Shown here: one piece after another, positions 41,199 to 49,906 of the stretch | Numbering within the stretch: position 1 is the stretch's first letter | Layout of the letters: the number at the start of each line of letters is the position of its first letter | NCBI RefSeq assembly: GCF_014636495.1 | Contig: NZ_BMEM01000001.1 | Coordinates: 1,442,471-1,506,470 of the forward strand | DNA from: Ornithinimicrobium tianjinense | GTDB taxonomy: Bacteria > Actinomycetota > Actinomycetes > Actinomycetales > Dermatophilaceae | Direction of reading: 5' to 3' | Length of the DNA: 64,000 bases | Translations under genes and position numbers: made by a program | Notes under the pieces: generated by a model | Told to the model about the DNA's origin: nothing | Databases searched by the model: none | What the model saw: only the letters and a program-made list of their open reading frames with translations

Positions 41199-42413
41199 TC
41201 ACCCCACGCGCTCGAAGACGGCCGCGAGCCCCTGGCCTCCGCCGATGCACATGGTCTCCAGCGCGTAGCGCCCCTCGCGGCGCTGCAGCTCGTAGGCCAT
41301 CGTCGCCAGGATGCGCGCGCCGGTCGCCCCGACCGGGTGGCCGAGCGAGATGCCGGAGCCGTTGACGTTGAGCCGGTCCCACGAGCCCGGGTCGGTCATC
41401 CCCCACTCGGTGAGCACGGCCAGAGCCTGGGCGGCGAACGCCTCGTTGAGCTCGATGAGGTCGAGGTCGGCCATCGACAGGCCGGCGCGCTCCAGCGCGG
41501 CGGCGGAGGCCGGCACGGGCCCGATGCCCATCGTCTCCGGCGCGACGCCGGCCACCGCCCACGATCGCAGCGCGAGCAGCGGCGTGAGGCCCTTCGTCTC
41601 CGCGTGCGCGCGGGTCGTCACCACGCACAGGGCGGCGGCGTCGTTCTGGCCGCTCGCGTTGCCCGCGGTGACCGTGGCGTCCGGGTCCTGGCGGCCCATG
41701 ATCGGGCGCAGGCCGGCGAGCACCTCCATGGTCGTGCCCGGCCGGATGTGCTCGTCGGTGTCGACGACCACGTCCCCCTTGCGCGAGGCGACGGTCACGG
41801 GGACCAGCTCCTCGGCATACCGGCCCGCAGACTGCGCCGCGGCGGCCATCGCGTGCGAGCGCACCGCGAGCTCGTCCTGGGCCTCGCGGCTGATGGAGTA
41901 CTGGCGGCGGAGGTTCTCCGCGGTCTCGATCATGCCTCCGGGTATGGGGTGCCGGTCCCCGCCCGCGGTCGCCCGCGCCCGCGCCAGCCGGTCGGCCAGC
42001 TGGACGTCGGCGCGCACCCCCTGGCGCAGCAGTGCGTAGTGCTCCACCTGGCTCATCGACTCGGCCCCGCCGGCCACGATGAGGTCCGCTCCCCCGCTGG
42101 CGATCTGCGCGGCCGCCGTGAGGACCGCCTGCAGCCCGGAGCCGCAGCGGCGGTCGAGCTGCATCCCGGGCGCACGGTCGAGACCGGTGTTGAGGGCCAG
42201 GATGCGCCCGAGCGCGGGGATCTCGCCGGAGGGGTTGGCGTTGCCGACGACGACGTCGTCCACGTCGCCGTCCTGCAGGCCGGTGCGCTCGAGCAGCGCG
42301 GTCAGCAGCTGGGTGCCGAGGTCGGCCGCGGTGAGCGTCTGCAGGCTCCCCAGGAAGCCACCCACCGGGGTGCGCAGCGGTGTGCAGATGACGATGTCGG
42401 TCGCGCCAGCCAT
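41199..42413 (-). CDS. Thiolase (acetyl-CoA C-acyltransferase)
   Basis: I start at ATG 42413, 6 nt behind a TACCCT box; the frame runs on to 42683 through the repeat region. The 404-residue thiolase has the nucleophile C90 in QLDRRCGSGLQ, NVNGSGISLGHPVGATGAR with the catalytic His, and the second Cys in MCIGGGQGLAAVFE. It cleaves or forms 3-oxoacyl-CoA. With kal and kamDE about 8 kb away it could serve acetoacetyl-CoA metabolism from lysine, but it is equally at home in general fatty-acid turnover. Confidence 0.9.
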   Translation of the reverse strand: MAGATDIVICTPLRTPVGGFLGSLQTLTAADLGTQLLTALLERTGLQDGDVDDVVVGNANPSGEIPALGRILALNTGLDRAPGMQLDRRCGSGLQAVLTAAAQIASGGADLIVAGGAESMSQVEHYALLRQGVRADVQLADRLARARATAGGDRHPIPGGMIETAENLRRQYSISREAQDELAVRSHAMAAAAQSAGRYAEELVPVTVASRKGDVVVDTDEHIRPGTTMEVLAGLRPIMGRQDPDATVTAGNASGQNDAAALCVVTTRAHAETKGLTPLLALRSWAVAGVAPETMGIGPVPASAAALERAGLSMADLDLIELNEAFAAQALAVLTEWGMTDPGSWDRLNVNGSGISLGHPVGATGARILATMAYELQRREGRYALETMCIGGGQGLAAVFERVG

Positions 42414-42419
42414 GGGCAC

Positions 42420-42425
42420 AGGGTA
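42420..42425 (-). promoter_or_regulatory. Leaderless -10 box of thiolase gene
   Basis: On the minus strand TACCCT is followed by 6 nt and ATG 42413. Confidence 0.55.
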
Positions 42426-42470
42426 TGCCGCGGCCCGCCCGCCCCCGCGTGGTGGGCTTGGACAACGCGA

Positions 42471-42551
42471 GCCGGTCCCACGCCGGGGCCAGGCAACGCG
42501 CGCCGGTCCGGAGGCCTGGGTCCCCAGCGCTCGCCGGTCCCACGCCGGGGC
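42471..42551. repeat. Pair of exact 20-bp direct repeats
   Basis: GCCGGTCCCACGCCGGGGCC occurs at 42471-42490 and 42532-42551; a shorter related piece (GCGCGCCGGTCC) lies between. Confidence 0.8.
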
Positions 42552-42568
42552 CCCGCCACGCCGGCCAG

Positions 42569-42657
42569 CGTGTCGCGCACTGTGCAGGAACGGTGCTGCG
42601 TGTCGGGGGTCAGAGCGCAGGACACGCAGCAACGAAACCGCACAGTGCACGACACGC
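42569..42657. repeat. 88-nt nested inverted repeat
   Basis: The outer arms GTGTCGCGCACTGTGC (42570-42585) and GCACAGTGCACGACAC (42640-42655) pair with one mismatch, and the inner arms GCTGCGTGTC and GACACGCAGC (about 42595-42630) pair perfectly. The whole can fold into one long interrupted hairpin. Confidence 0.8.
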
Positions 42658-42702
42658 CGGGGGTTGCGGGGCTCCGGGGGCAATGCCGGGCGACGGGCGT
42701 TA

Positions 42703-42810
42703 TGGGGCGACGGCGTTGGGGGCGACGGCGTTGCGGGGCGACGGCGTTGCGGGGCGACGGCGTTGCGGGGTGACGGGCGCGTTGCGGGGCGACGGGGTCG
42801 CGGGGTTACG
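42703..42810. repeat. 16-bp tandem repeat array
   Basis: About five copies of GGGGCGACGGCGTTGC follow each other, the first and last ones degenerate. The array is next to the 3' end of helY. Confidence 0.8.
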
Positions 42811-42815
42811 GGAGC

Positions 42816-45695
42816 TCAGTCGAGGCGGTCAGCCGCCACGACGCCGCGCAGCATGGCGTCGGAGGCTCGGCGTGCCGCGCGGGCGACCTCGGGCTCGGCC
42901 GCCTGCGCCACCTGCCCCAGCAGGTCGATGACCTGCTTGCACCGGCGCACGAAGTCGCCGGCGGACATCCCGCCGTCGCGCAGCACCTCGTCGAGCCCGC
43001 GGCCCGAGGCCCAGCGGTGCACCATCCACGCGATGCCCGGGTCGAGCTCGCGGTCGCCCTCCAGCGAGTGCTCGCTCTTGAGCGAGGTCACCTCCCGCCA
43101 GATCGCGCCCATCTCGCCCAGGGCCTCCTCGACCTCGACGCTCGGCATCCGTGCGTCGCCCAGGTCGTCCCCACGGGCCTCGTGCACGAGGGCGGAGACG
43201 ACGGCGGCGAGGTCGGCGGGCGTGAGCCGCTTCCACGTCCCCCGGCGCAGCGACTCGGCGACCACCAGGTCGAGCTCGGTGTAGATCCGGCGCAGCCGCT
43301 GCCCCTCGGGGGTCACCTGCTGCCCGTCCGCGCTGAGGTAGCCCAGCCGCGCGAGCAGGTCGCAGATCCGCTCGAAGGTCCGCGCCACCGTGTGGGTGCG
43401 CTCGGCCACCCGCCGCTGCAGGTCGTCGGTCTCGCGCCGCAGCTTCCACCACCGGGCCGCCCAGCGCGCATGGTCCTCGCGCTCGGGGCACTGGTGGCAC
43501 GGGTGGGCCTTGAGCGCGGACCTCAGCTCGTCGATACGCGCCTCGGTCCGGCCCTGGTATGCCGTGCCCGTCCCCTCGGCAGCGCCCTCGTCATCGTCCC
43601 CGGCACGTCCGCGACCGGGCCAGGGATCGCGCACCTTCTCGCGCAGCGCCGAGGCCAGGTCCTTGCGCGACCGCGGGCTGCGGGGGTTGAAGTGCTGCGG
43701 CACCTTGAGGTTGCCCATCACCTCCGGGACGTCCTTGAACCCGGCGACGGTGAGCCGCTGCACGCTGCCGTTGGAGGTCAGCACCGTCGGCTCGGGCGAG
43801 GCCGAGGCACCGCGGACCGCCCGGATGACCACGGCGGTCGTCCCCCTGCGGCCGCCGTCGAGCTGGATGACCTGGCCGGGGGCCAGGGCCTCGAGGGCCG
43901 AGGCGACGTCGGCGCGACGCTGGTGCTGGCGGTGCCGGGCCGCCTTCTTCTCCAGCTCGCCGAGCTCGTGGCGCATCCGGCCGTACTCCCGGAAGTCGCC
44001 GAGGTGGCACTGCATGCCCTCGCCGTAGCCCTCCAGGGCCGCCTCGTTCTCGCGGATCTTGGTCGTCAGGCCCACGACGGAGCGGTCAGCCTGGAACTGC
44101 GCGAACGAGGACTGGAGCAGCTCGTGCGCCCGCTCGCGGCCGTACTGGGCCACCAGGTTGACCGCCATGTTGGAGCTGGGTCGGAATGAGCTGCGCAACG
44201 GGTAGGTGCGGGTGGACGCCAGGCCGGCGACGTCCATCGGGTCCACGCCCCGGCGCCACAGCACCACACCGTGGCCCTCGACGTCGATCCCGCGGCGCCC
44301 GGCGCGTCCGGTCAGCTGGGTGTACTCCGCCGGCGTCACGGGGGCGTGCGTCTCGCCGTTGAACTTCGTCAGCTTCTCGAGGACGACCGTGCGCGCGGGC
44401 ATGTTGATCCCGAGCGCCAGCGTCTCGGTGGCGAAGACCGCGCGCAGGTGACCGTGGGTGAACAGCTCCTCGACGATCTCCCGGAAGAGGGGGAGCATCC
44501 CGGCGTGGTGAGCGGCATACCCGCGGGAGAGCCCCTCGACGAAGTCGTGGTAACCCAGCACACCGAGGTCTCCCGGCGCGACCTCGGCCACCCGCTGCTC
44601 GACGAGGTCCCTGATGCGCCGACCGTCCTCCTCGGGGATGAGCCGCGTGCCGCGGGAGAGCAGCTGCCCCACCGCCGCGTCGCAGCCCGCCCGGCTGAAG
44701 ATGAAGGTGATCGCGGGCAGCAGGCCCTCGCGGTCGAGCCGGTCGATGACCTGGGTGCGGCTCGCGGCCCCGCCCGGCAGCGCCCCGCGCTCGAGGACGG
44801 GCACGGCGTCGTCATACCTGCGCCGCGAGTCGGACCGGCCCCGGCCGTCCGGGCGCCCACGGCCGCCGCTCCCCCGCCCGCGCGGCTCGCCGCGCCGCCC
44901 CCGCGGTGCCCCGGCGTCCTCCCGCGACCACCCGGAGCTGGAGCGCTCCGCCTGCGAGATCCGTTGCAGGAGCTCAGGATTGACACGGGTCGTGCCCGGT
45001 CCCTCGCGGTCGCTGACGAACAGGTCGTAGAGGTGGGTGCCCACCATCATGTGCTGCCACAGCGGCACCGGCCGCACCTCGGAGACGATGACGTCGGTGT
45101 TGCCCCGGACGGTGCGCAGCCAGTCGCCGAACTCCTCGGCGTTGCTCACCGTCGCTGACAGCGAGACGACCTGCACCGACGGCGGGAGGTGGATGATGAC
45201 CTCCTCCCACACGGCGCCGCGCCAGCGGTCGGCGAGGTAGTGCACCTCGTCCATCACCACGAAGCCCAGGCCGGTGAGCGTCGGCGAGGAGGCGTACATC
45301 ATGTTGCGCAGCACCTCGGTGGTCATCACGACCACCGGCGCCTCGCCGTTGACCGAGGCGTCACCGGTCAGCAGACCCACGTTGGAGGAGCCGTGCCGCT
45401 CGACGAGGTCGTGGTACTTCTGGTTGGACAGCGCCTTGATCGGCGTGGTGTAGAACGCCTTGCGCCCGGTCTCCAGCGCCAGCGCGACGGCGAACTCCCC
45501 CACCACCGTCTTGCCGGCACCGGTCGGGGCGGCCACGAGCACGCCCGAGCCGTCCTGCACCGCGCGGATGGCCTCGAGCTGGAAGTCGTCCAGCTCGAAG
45601 CCGAGCGTCTCGGTGAACCGGCCTGCGGGCGAGGCCGCGAAGGCGGCCCGTTCCCTGGCGCGGGCGTACTGCTCGGCGGGAGACGGTTCAGCCAT
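42816..45695 (-). CDS. helY: Ski2/Mtr4-like DEAD/DEAH-box RNA helicase HelY
   Basis: The 959-residue helicase has Walker A APTGAGKT at 56-63, motif II DEVH in FVVMDEVHYLADRWRG, SLSATVSN (motif III), and motif VI region QLTGRAGRRGIDVEG. An Arg/Gly-rich insert of about 60 residues (near 265-330) separates the RecA domains. The C-terminal DSHCT domain follows. It corresponds to Rv2092c. It likely unwinds structured RNA, but partners are unknown. The start is leaderless, directly after the DGK gene stop. Confidence 0.94.
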   Translation of the reverse strand: MAEPSPAEQYARARERAAFAASPAGRFTETLGFELDDFQLEAIRAVQDGSGVLVAAPTGAGKTVVGEFAVALALETGRKAFYTTPIKALSNQKYHDLVERHGSSNVGLLTGDASVNGEAPVVVMTTEVLRNMMYASSPTLTGLGFVVMDEVHYLADRWRGAVWEEVIIHLPPSVQVVSLSATVSNAEEFGDWLRTVRGNTDVIVSEVRPVPLWQHMMVGTHLYDLFVSDREGPGTTRVNPELLQRISQAERSSSGWSREDAGAPRGRRGEPRGRGSGGRGRPDGRGRSDSRRRYDDAVPVLERGALPGGAASRTQVIDRLDREGLLPAITFIFSRAGCDAAVGQLLSRGTRLIPEEDGRRIRDLVEQRVAEVAPGDLGVLGYHDFVEGLSRGYAAHHAGMLPLFREIVEELFTHGHLRAVFATETLALGINMPARTVVLEKLTKFNGETHAPVTPAEYTQLTGRAGRRGIDVEGHGVVLWRRGVDPMDVAGLASTRTYPLRSSFRPSSNMAVNLVAQYGRERAHELLQSSFAQFQADRSVVGLTTKIRENEAALEGYGEGMQCHLGDFREYGRMRHELGELEKKAARHRQHQRRADVASALEALAPGQVIQLDGGRRGTTAVVIRAVRGASASPEPTVLTSNGSVQRLTVAGFKDVPEVMGNLKVPQHFNPRSPRSRKDLASALREKVRDPWPGRGRAGDDDEGAAEGTGTAYQGRTEARIDELRSALKAHPCHQCPEREDHARWAARWWKLRRETDDLQRRVAERTHTVARTFERICDLLARLGYLSADGQQVTPEGQRLRRIYTELDLVVAESLRRGTWKRLTPADLAAVVSALVHEARGDDLGDARMPSVEVEEALGEMGAIWREVTSLKSEHSLEGDRELDPGIAWMVHRWASGRGLDEVLRDGGMSAGDFVRRCKQVIDLLGQVAQAAEPEVARAARRASDAMLRGVVAADRLD

Positions 45696-45701
45696 GGCCC
45701 C

Positions 45702-45707
45702 AGGCTA
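45702..45707 (-). promoter_or_regulatory. Leaderless -10 box of helY
   Basis: On the minus strand TAGCCT is followed by 6 nt and ATG 45695. It overlaps the stop codon region of the upstream gene. Confidence 0.65.
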
Positions 45708-46610
45708 TGTCAGGGGCGGCGCGATCACCTGCAGGTGTGACGCCGCCGCCCGGACGGTGAGCGGCAGGGGCGCCAGCGGCTCGCCGTCACCGTGGGCCAG
45801 CACGTCGGAGGGGCCCTCCACGGTCACCTCGTTCACCCGTCTCACCTCGACCTCCGGCATGGAGGTATGCCGTCCCTCCCGGACGGCGCGCAGGAGGACC
45901 AGGGCGCGGGCCGGGCTGAGCGGACGGACGACGACCAGGTCCAGGAGCCCGTCGGCCGGGTCGGCGTCCGGGGCCAGCTGCAGCCCGCCGCCGAGGTAGG
46001 GCATGTTGGCGGGCACGACCACGAGCGCGTCGAGCTCCTCGGTGCTCGTCGTGCCGGAGGTCGAGGTGGTGAGGCGGTAGCGCAGCGGCGGCGTCCAGCG
46101 CAGGCGGGCGATCTCCACGAGCGCGGCCACCGTGTAGACAGCCGCACCCAGCCGCCGGGGCAGCAGGGTCGCGCGGTGGGCGATGCGGGCGTCGAGGCCG
46201 GTGTTGACCGAGCCCAGCAGGTGCCGGTCCAGCTCGGCGACGTGGACGGTGTCCACCGTGCGCCGCTGACCGCCGAGCAGGGTCCGCAGCGCGCCGTCCG
46301 GGTCGTGCGGGATCCGGAGCGAGCGGGCGTTGTCGTTGCCGCTGCCCGCCGGCAGGATGCCGACGGCGGTGCCGGTGCCCGCGCACAGGTCGGTCGCCAG
46401 GCTGACCGCCCCGTCCCCGCCCGCGACCACCAGCACGTCGACCCCGCCGGCCACCTGGGCGGCACAGCGGGTGCGGGCCTCGTCCAGGGAGCCGGCCTCG
46501 ATCTCCACGACGTCGTGCCCGGCGGAGCGGAGCTCGGTCACCGCGCGGGCACCCAGCGCCGCGGCGCGGCCGCGCCCGGACCGCCGCCCGTGAGCGACGG
46601 CATACCTCAT
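45705..46610 (-). CDS. Diacylglycerol/lipid kinase family protein
   Basis: The 301-residue protein has the kinase-family ATP loop VLVVAGGDGAVSLATDL and the second block VGILPAGSGNDNARSL. The C-terminal part (LLDLVVVRPLSPARALVLL, then VLAHGDGEPLAPLPLTVRAA) is the beta domain that binds the lipid. It phosphorylates diacylglycerol, sphingosine-type lipids or related diglyceride acceptors; which one is not visible. ATG overlaps the tatC stop (ATGA), so it is co-translated with tatC. Confidence 0.9.
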   Translation of the reverse strand: MRYAVAHGRRSGRGRAAALGARAVTELRSAGHDVVEIEAGSLDEARTRCAAQVAGGVDVLVVAGGDGAVSLATDLCAGTGTAVGILPAGSGNDNARSLRIPHDPDGALRTLLGGQRRTVDTVHVAELDRHLLGSVNTGLDARIAHRATLLPRRLGAAVYTVAALVEIARLRWTPPLRYRLTTSTSGTTSTEELDALVVVPANMPYLGGGLQLAPDADPADGLLDLVVVRPLSPARALVLLRAVREGRHTSMPEVEVRRVNEVTVEGPSDVLAHGDGEPLAPLPLTVRAAASHLQVIAPPLT

Positions 46611-47431
46611 GACAGGGGGGTGGCCTCGTCCGGCGACAGGCCGGCGTAGCGGTTGCTCGGGTCCTCTCCCCGCTTGGCGCGCCGCTTCTCCATCGCGAAG
46701 GAGACGGCCACGGCGAACCAGTAGAGGACGAAGATCGGCATCGCCATCGCGATCATCGCGAACCCGGACGGGTCGGGCGTCATGAACGCCGAGAACACCA
46801 GGCAGAGGAAGAGCGTGATCCGCCAGCCGCGCAGCATGGTGCGCGCCGGCAGGATGCCGATCTGGTTGGCGGCCACGAGCAGCACCGGCAACAGGAACGC
46901 CAGGCCGAACGCGAGGGTGAAGAAGACGCCCGTGGACAGGTAGTCGTTGGCGTTCTGGATGTTGGCCAGGCCCTCGGGCGTGAAGGCCAGCAGGACCGCG
47001 ACCAGGCGCGGGAAGGAGAAGGCCGCCATCGCCGCGCCCAGGAAGAACAGCGGGATGCTGACGAAGAAGTAGGCCAGCGCGACCTTCTTCTCCTTCGGCG
47101 TCAGCCCGGGGAGCAGGAAGGCCCAGGCCTGCCAGAGCCAGACCGGGCTGGCCAGCAGGATCCCGGTGAAGATGGCCACCTTCATCTGCATGGCGAAGGG
47201 GCCGGTGATGCTGTTGAAGTTGAGCGAGACGAGCTCGTCACCGCGCTCGCTCTTGACCCGCTCGATCGGCGCGGTGAGGAAGTGGATGACCTCGTCGTAG
47301 AGGTACCAGCCCAGGACGGCGAAGGCGGCGATCGCGATCGAGGAGATCAGCAGCCGGTTGCGCAGCTCCTTGAAGTGCTCGCCGAGGGACATCCTCCCCT
47401 CGGGGTTCTTCACCTTCGTGGCGCGGGCCAT
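46607..47431 (-). CDS. tatC: Sec-independent protein translocase TatC
   Basis: The 274-residue integral membrane subunit recognises twin-arginine signal peptides. Six helices are visible, with the conserved starting region MSLGEHFKELRNRLLIS and the first loop, LPGLTPKEKKVALAYFFVSIPLFFLGAAMAAFSFPR, and a cytoplasmic tail rich in Arg and Lys. tatA lies 41 bp upstream. The order pafB-pafC-tatA-tatC is the same as in M. tuberculosis Rv2096c-Rv2093c. tatB is not in the window. Confidence 0.97.
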   Translation of the reverse strand: MARATKVKNPEGRMSLGEHFKELRNRLLISSIAIAAFAVLGWYLYDEVIHFLTAPIERVKSERGDELVSLNFNSITGPFAMQMKVAIFTGILLASPVWLWQAWAFLLPGLTPKEKKVALAYFFVSIPLFFLGAAMAAFSFPRLVAVLLAFTPEGLANIQNANDYLSTGVFFTLAFGLAFLLPVLLVAANQIGILPARTMLRGWRITLFLCLVFSAFMTPDPSGFAMIAMAMPIFVLYWFAVAVSFAMEKRRAKRGEDPSNRYAGLSPDEATPLS

Positions 47432-47472
47432 GGCCGTCCTCCCGGACCGTTCAGGGTATGCCGTGCGCCGGG

Positions 47473-47760
47473 TCAGGCGCGGGGGTCGGCGTCGTCGCCG
47501 CGGCCCTCGAGCCGGCGGTACTCCTCCTGGGCGGTGTCCTTGTAGCGGTCGTCGGTGGTGCCGGTCTGGCCGGGCACCGGAGGCTCGCCGGGGGCGCGGT
47601 CCTTGCGGGCGGCGCTGTCGTCCTTCATCTGGTCCACCTCGGTCTTGAAGACGCGCATCGACTCACCCAGGCTGCGGGCGGCGTTGGGCAGGTTCTTCCA
47701 GCCGAACAGGAGGATGAAGGCAACGATCAGGACGATGATGTGCCAGGCCTGGATACGCAT
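47473..47760 (-). CDS. tatA: Sec-independent protein translocase TatA
   Basis: The 95-residue protein has one N-terminal membrane helix (WHIIVLIVAFILLFGWKNLPNAARSLGESMRVFKTEVDQMKDD) with the hinge FGWKNLP and an amphipathic helix, then a disordered acidic/basic tail. In the Tat pathway TatA forms the pore. It lies between pafC (52 bp upstream) and tatC. Confidence 0.96.
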   Translation of the reverse strand: MRIQAWHIIVLIVAFILLFGWKNLPNAARSLGESMRVFKTEVDQMKDDSAARKDRAPGEPPVPGQTGTTDDRYKDTAQEEYRRLEGRGDDADPRA

Positions 47761-47811
47761 GAGGTGTCCTTCGTGTGAACGTCCACGGGGCCGCCGCGCA
47801 GGCGGCCGTCG

Positions 47812-48792
47812 TCAGTCTAGGCGACCGGACTGGGTGTGCCCGGCCACCGCCTCGGCGGCCCCGGCCCCGACGCCCACGACCAGCTCCGCAGGGGCGAGCA
47901 CGCGCACCTGCCCGGCCTGGCGCCATACCAGGCGGCGCAGCCACGCGGGATCGGCCACCCGCAGCACCACCTCCAGCGACCCGTCGTCGCGCCTGTCGAC
48001 CCGCTCGACCGGGACCGTCTCGGCGATCCACGCCGAGCCCGGCTCGAGGTGCAGGGTGACGACGAGGTCCTCGGGTGCCGCGCGGTAGACCCCGGCGCCC
48101 AGCTCGCGCGGCGGCAGGTCCGCGGGCGGCGTGCCGTCGACGTCGAGCACGCGCAGCTCCTCGACCCGGTCCAGCCGGAAGAGGCGGACGCCCTCGGCAC
48201 GGTGGCACCAGCCCTCGAGGTACCACCGGCCGTCCACACCGACGACGCGGATCGGGTCCACGTCGCGCTCGGTGGTCTCGTCCCGGCTGGCGACGGTGTA
48301 GCGCAGGTGGACGCGGCGCGCGCGTGCCAGCGCGTCGCGCAGCGAGGCAGCGAGGTCGGGGTCGAGCGGCTGCTCGAGGTCGACGGACACGGCTGCTGCG
48401 GTGCTCGCGCTCTCCCCCGCCGCGGCCTCCAGCTTGGCCAGCGCCCGGTCGATCGCGTCGTGCTGCGTCAGTCCGGGGGTGTCCGCCAAGGCACGGAGGG
48501 CGACGATCAGCGCGAGGGCCTCGTCACGGGTCAGCCGCAGCGGACGAGAGATCGTGTCTGCGTTGGACACGAAGACCCGGCCGTCCTCCCACCGCGCGTC
48601 GATGAGGTCGTCGGGGTAGTGACCGGGCAGGCCGCACACGAAGAGCAGCTCGAGGTCGTCCACGACCTGCGCCTCGCTCACCCCCAGCTCGGCGGCGGCG
48701 CTGGCCAGGTCGATGCCCTGGCGGTTGAGCAGCCACGGCACCATGGTCAGCAGGCGAGCGAGCCGGGAGGTCGCGCTCTCGTAGGTGGCCAT
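47812..48792 (-). CDS. pafC: WYL-domain transcriptional activator PafC
   Basis: The 326-residue regulator has an N-terminal HTH (about 1-70), the WYL domain in the middle (RRVHLRYTVASRDETTERDVDPIRVVGVDGRWYLEGWCHRAEGVRLFRLDRVEEL) and a C-terminal WCX extension. Together with PafB it activates DNA-damage genes independently of LexA in mycobacteria. The start overlaps the pafB stop (ATGA). The motif WYLEGWCHR lies near residue 205. Confidence 0.93.
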   Translation of the reverse strand: MATYESATSRLARLLTMVPWLLNRQGIDLASAAAELGVSEAQVVDDLELLFVCGLPGHYPDDLIDARWEDGRVFVSNADTISRPLRLTRDEALALIVALRALADTPGLTQHDAIDRALAKLEAAAGESASTAAAVSVDLEQPLDPDLAASLRDALARARRVHLRYTVASRDETTERDVDPIRVVGVDGRWYLEGWCHRAEGVRLFRLDRVEELRVLDVDGTPPADLPPRELGAGVYRAAPEDLVVTLHLEPGSAWIAETVPVERVDRRDDGSLEVVLRVADPAWLRRLVWRQAGQVRVLAPAELVVGVGAGAAEAVAGHTQSGRLD

Positions 48793-49820
48793 CAGCGCGG
48801 GCTCCCGCCGTGCGCCCGGACGACAGCCGTCAGGGCCGCGACGACGGCGTCCCGGACCTCCGGCGGGTCCACCACCCGCACGTCCGGTCCGGCGGCGCAG
48901 ATCTCGGGGACGACCGAGGTGACGCCGTGCACGTCCAGGCCGAGGGCGTCCCAGCCGGCCGGGGCAGGGTGGTCGGCGGGCGTGGCTCGACGGCGCAGCG
49001 AGGAGGCCGCCCCCTCGCGTACCAGGAGGCGCACCGTGGTGGTCGTCTCCGCGTCGTCGCCGTAGGTCCGGCGGATCATCGCGGTGGGGTCGTGGTCGGC
49101 TGGGACGGTGAAGCCGCCCCTGCGTCCGCTGGTGCGCGGGAGGCCCACCATCCGGTCGAGGCGGAAGACGCGGGGTGCCTCGCGGTCGAGGTCGTGACCG
49201 GTGACGTACCAGCGACCGTGCCAGCTGGTCAGGCCCCACGGCTCCAGCCGACGGGTGGTCAACCCCGCTCCCCCGGCACCCCGGTAGTCGAAGCTGATCG
49301 GCGTGCGGGACAGCACGGCGTCGCGCACCGGCTCGAAGGCCGGCTCGCGCGTGTGCAGCAGCGGCTCGATGCCGGCGACGCTGGCCTCGTCGCGCACCAG
49401 GCCGGCGGCGTCGAGCTTGCGCAGCGCCTGCGCGGCCGGGCCGGCGAGGCTGGCCTGGCTCCACGCGCGGGCGGCGAGCCCGACGACCGCGACCTCGTCG
49501 GGCGCGAGGTCGATCTGCGGCAGGGCGTACTCGCGCTCGTCGATGCGGTAGCCCAGCTCGTCGTCGAAGAAGGGGTCCACGGGCTCGGTGCGCAGCGGGA
49601 TGCCCAGGGCCCGCAGCTCGTCCTTGTCACGCTCGAACATCCTCTCGAACGCCTCGTCGTTGCCGCTGCGGTAGTCCGGGACGGCCTCCCGGATGCGGGC
49701 CTTGCTCAGCGGCTGACGGGTCGCGAGCAGGGCGATGACGAGGTTGAGCAGACGCTCGGTCTTGGCGGCCGCCGGGGAGGGGCCCTTCGGCTCGGAGCTC
49801 TGCGGTCGGGCCTTGGCCAT
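48792..49820 (-). CDS. pafB: WYL-domain transcriptional activator PafB
   Basis: The 342-residue protein starts at ATG 49820, 7 nt from a TAGGCT box; the frame is open to 49841. It has an N-terminal winged HTH (AAKTERLLNLVIALLATRQPLSKARIREAVPDY), the WYL core (ISFDYRGAGGAGLTTRRLEPWGLTSWHGRWYVTGHDLDREAPRVFRLDRM) and the WCX tail. PafB and PafC act as a heterodimer in the mitomycin/DNA-damage response. First gene of pafB-pafC(-tatA-tatC). Confidence 0.93.
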   Translation of the reverse strand: MAKARPQSSEPKGPSPAAAKTERLLNLVIALLATRQPLSKARIREAVPDYRSGNDEAFERMFERDKDELRALGIPLRTEPVDPFFDDELGYRIDEREYALPQIDLAPDEVAVVGLAARAWSQASLAGPAAQALRKLDAAGLVRDEASVAGIEPLLHTREPAFEPVRDAVLSRTPISFDYRGAGGAGLTTRRLEPWGLTSWHGRWYVTGHDLDREAPRVFRLDRMVGLPRTSGRRGGFTVPADHDPTAMIRRTYGDDAETTTTVRLLVREGAASSLRRRATPADHPAPAGWDALGLDVHGVTSVVPEICAAGPDVRVVDPPEVRDAVVAALTAVVRAHGGSPR

Positions 49821-49827
49821 GCCCGCG

Positions 49828-49833
49828 AGCCTA
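49828..49833 (-). promoter_or_regulatory. Leaderless -10 box of pafB
   Basis: On the minus strand TAGGCT is followed by 7 nt and ATG 49820. Confidence 0.65.
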
Positions 49834-49894
49834 CTAGACACCTGTGCGACTCCCCGACCGGACAGGCGTTACTGCCGCCCCGGTCGGGTCTGGC

Positions 49895-49900
49895 TAGGCT
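49895..49900 (+). promoter_or_regulatory. Leaderless -10 box of DUF3866 gene
   Basis: TAGGCT is followed by 6 nt and GTG 49907, divergent from the pafB promoter. Confidence 0.65.
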
Positions 49901-49906
49901 TCCCGG

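Larger units (their letters stand above)
42414..42815. other. 402-bp repeat-rich gene-free region
   Basis: No gene is visible. From left to right it holds the thiolase -10 box, two exact 20-bp direct repeats, an 88-nt nested inverted repeat, and a 16-bp tandem array. The array ends 4 bp before the helY stop. Confidence 0.7.

Noticed and set aside
42414-42683. N-terminal extension of thiolase through the repeat region
   Set aside because: The repeats are not coding-like and family members begin close to MAGATDIVICTPLRTP.
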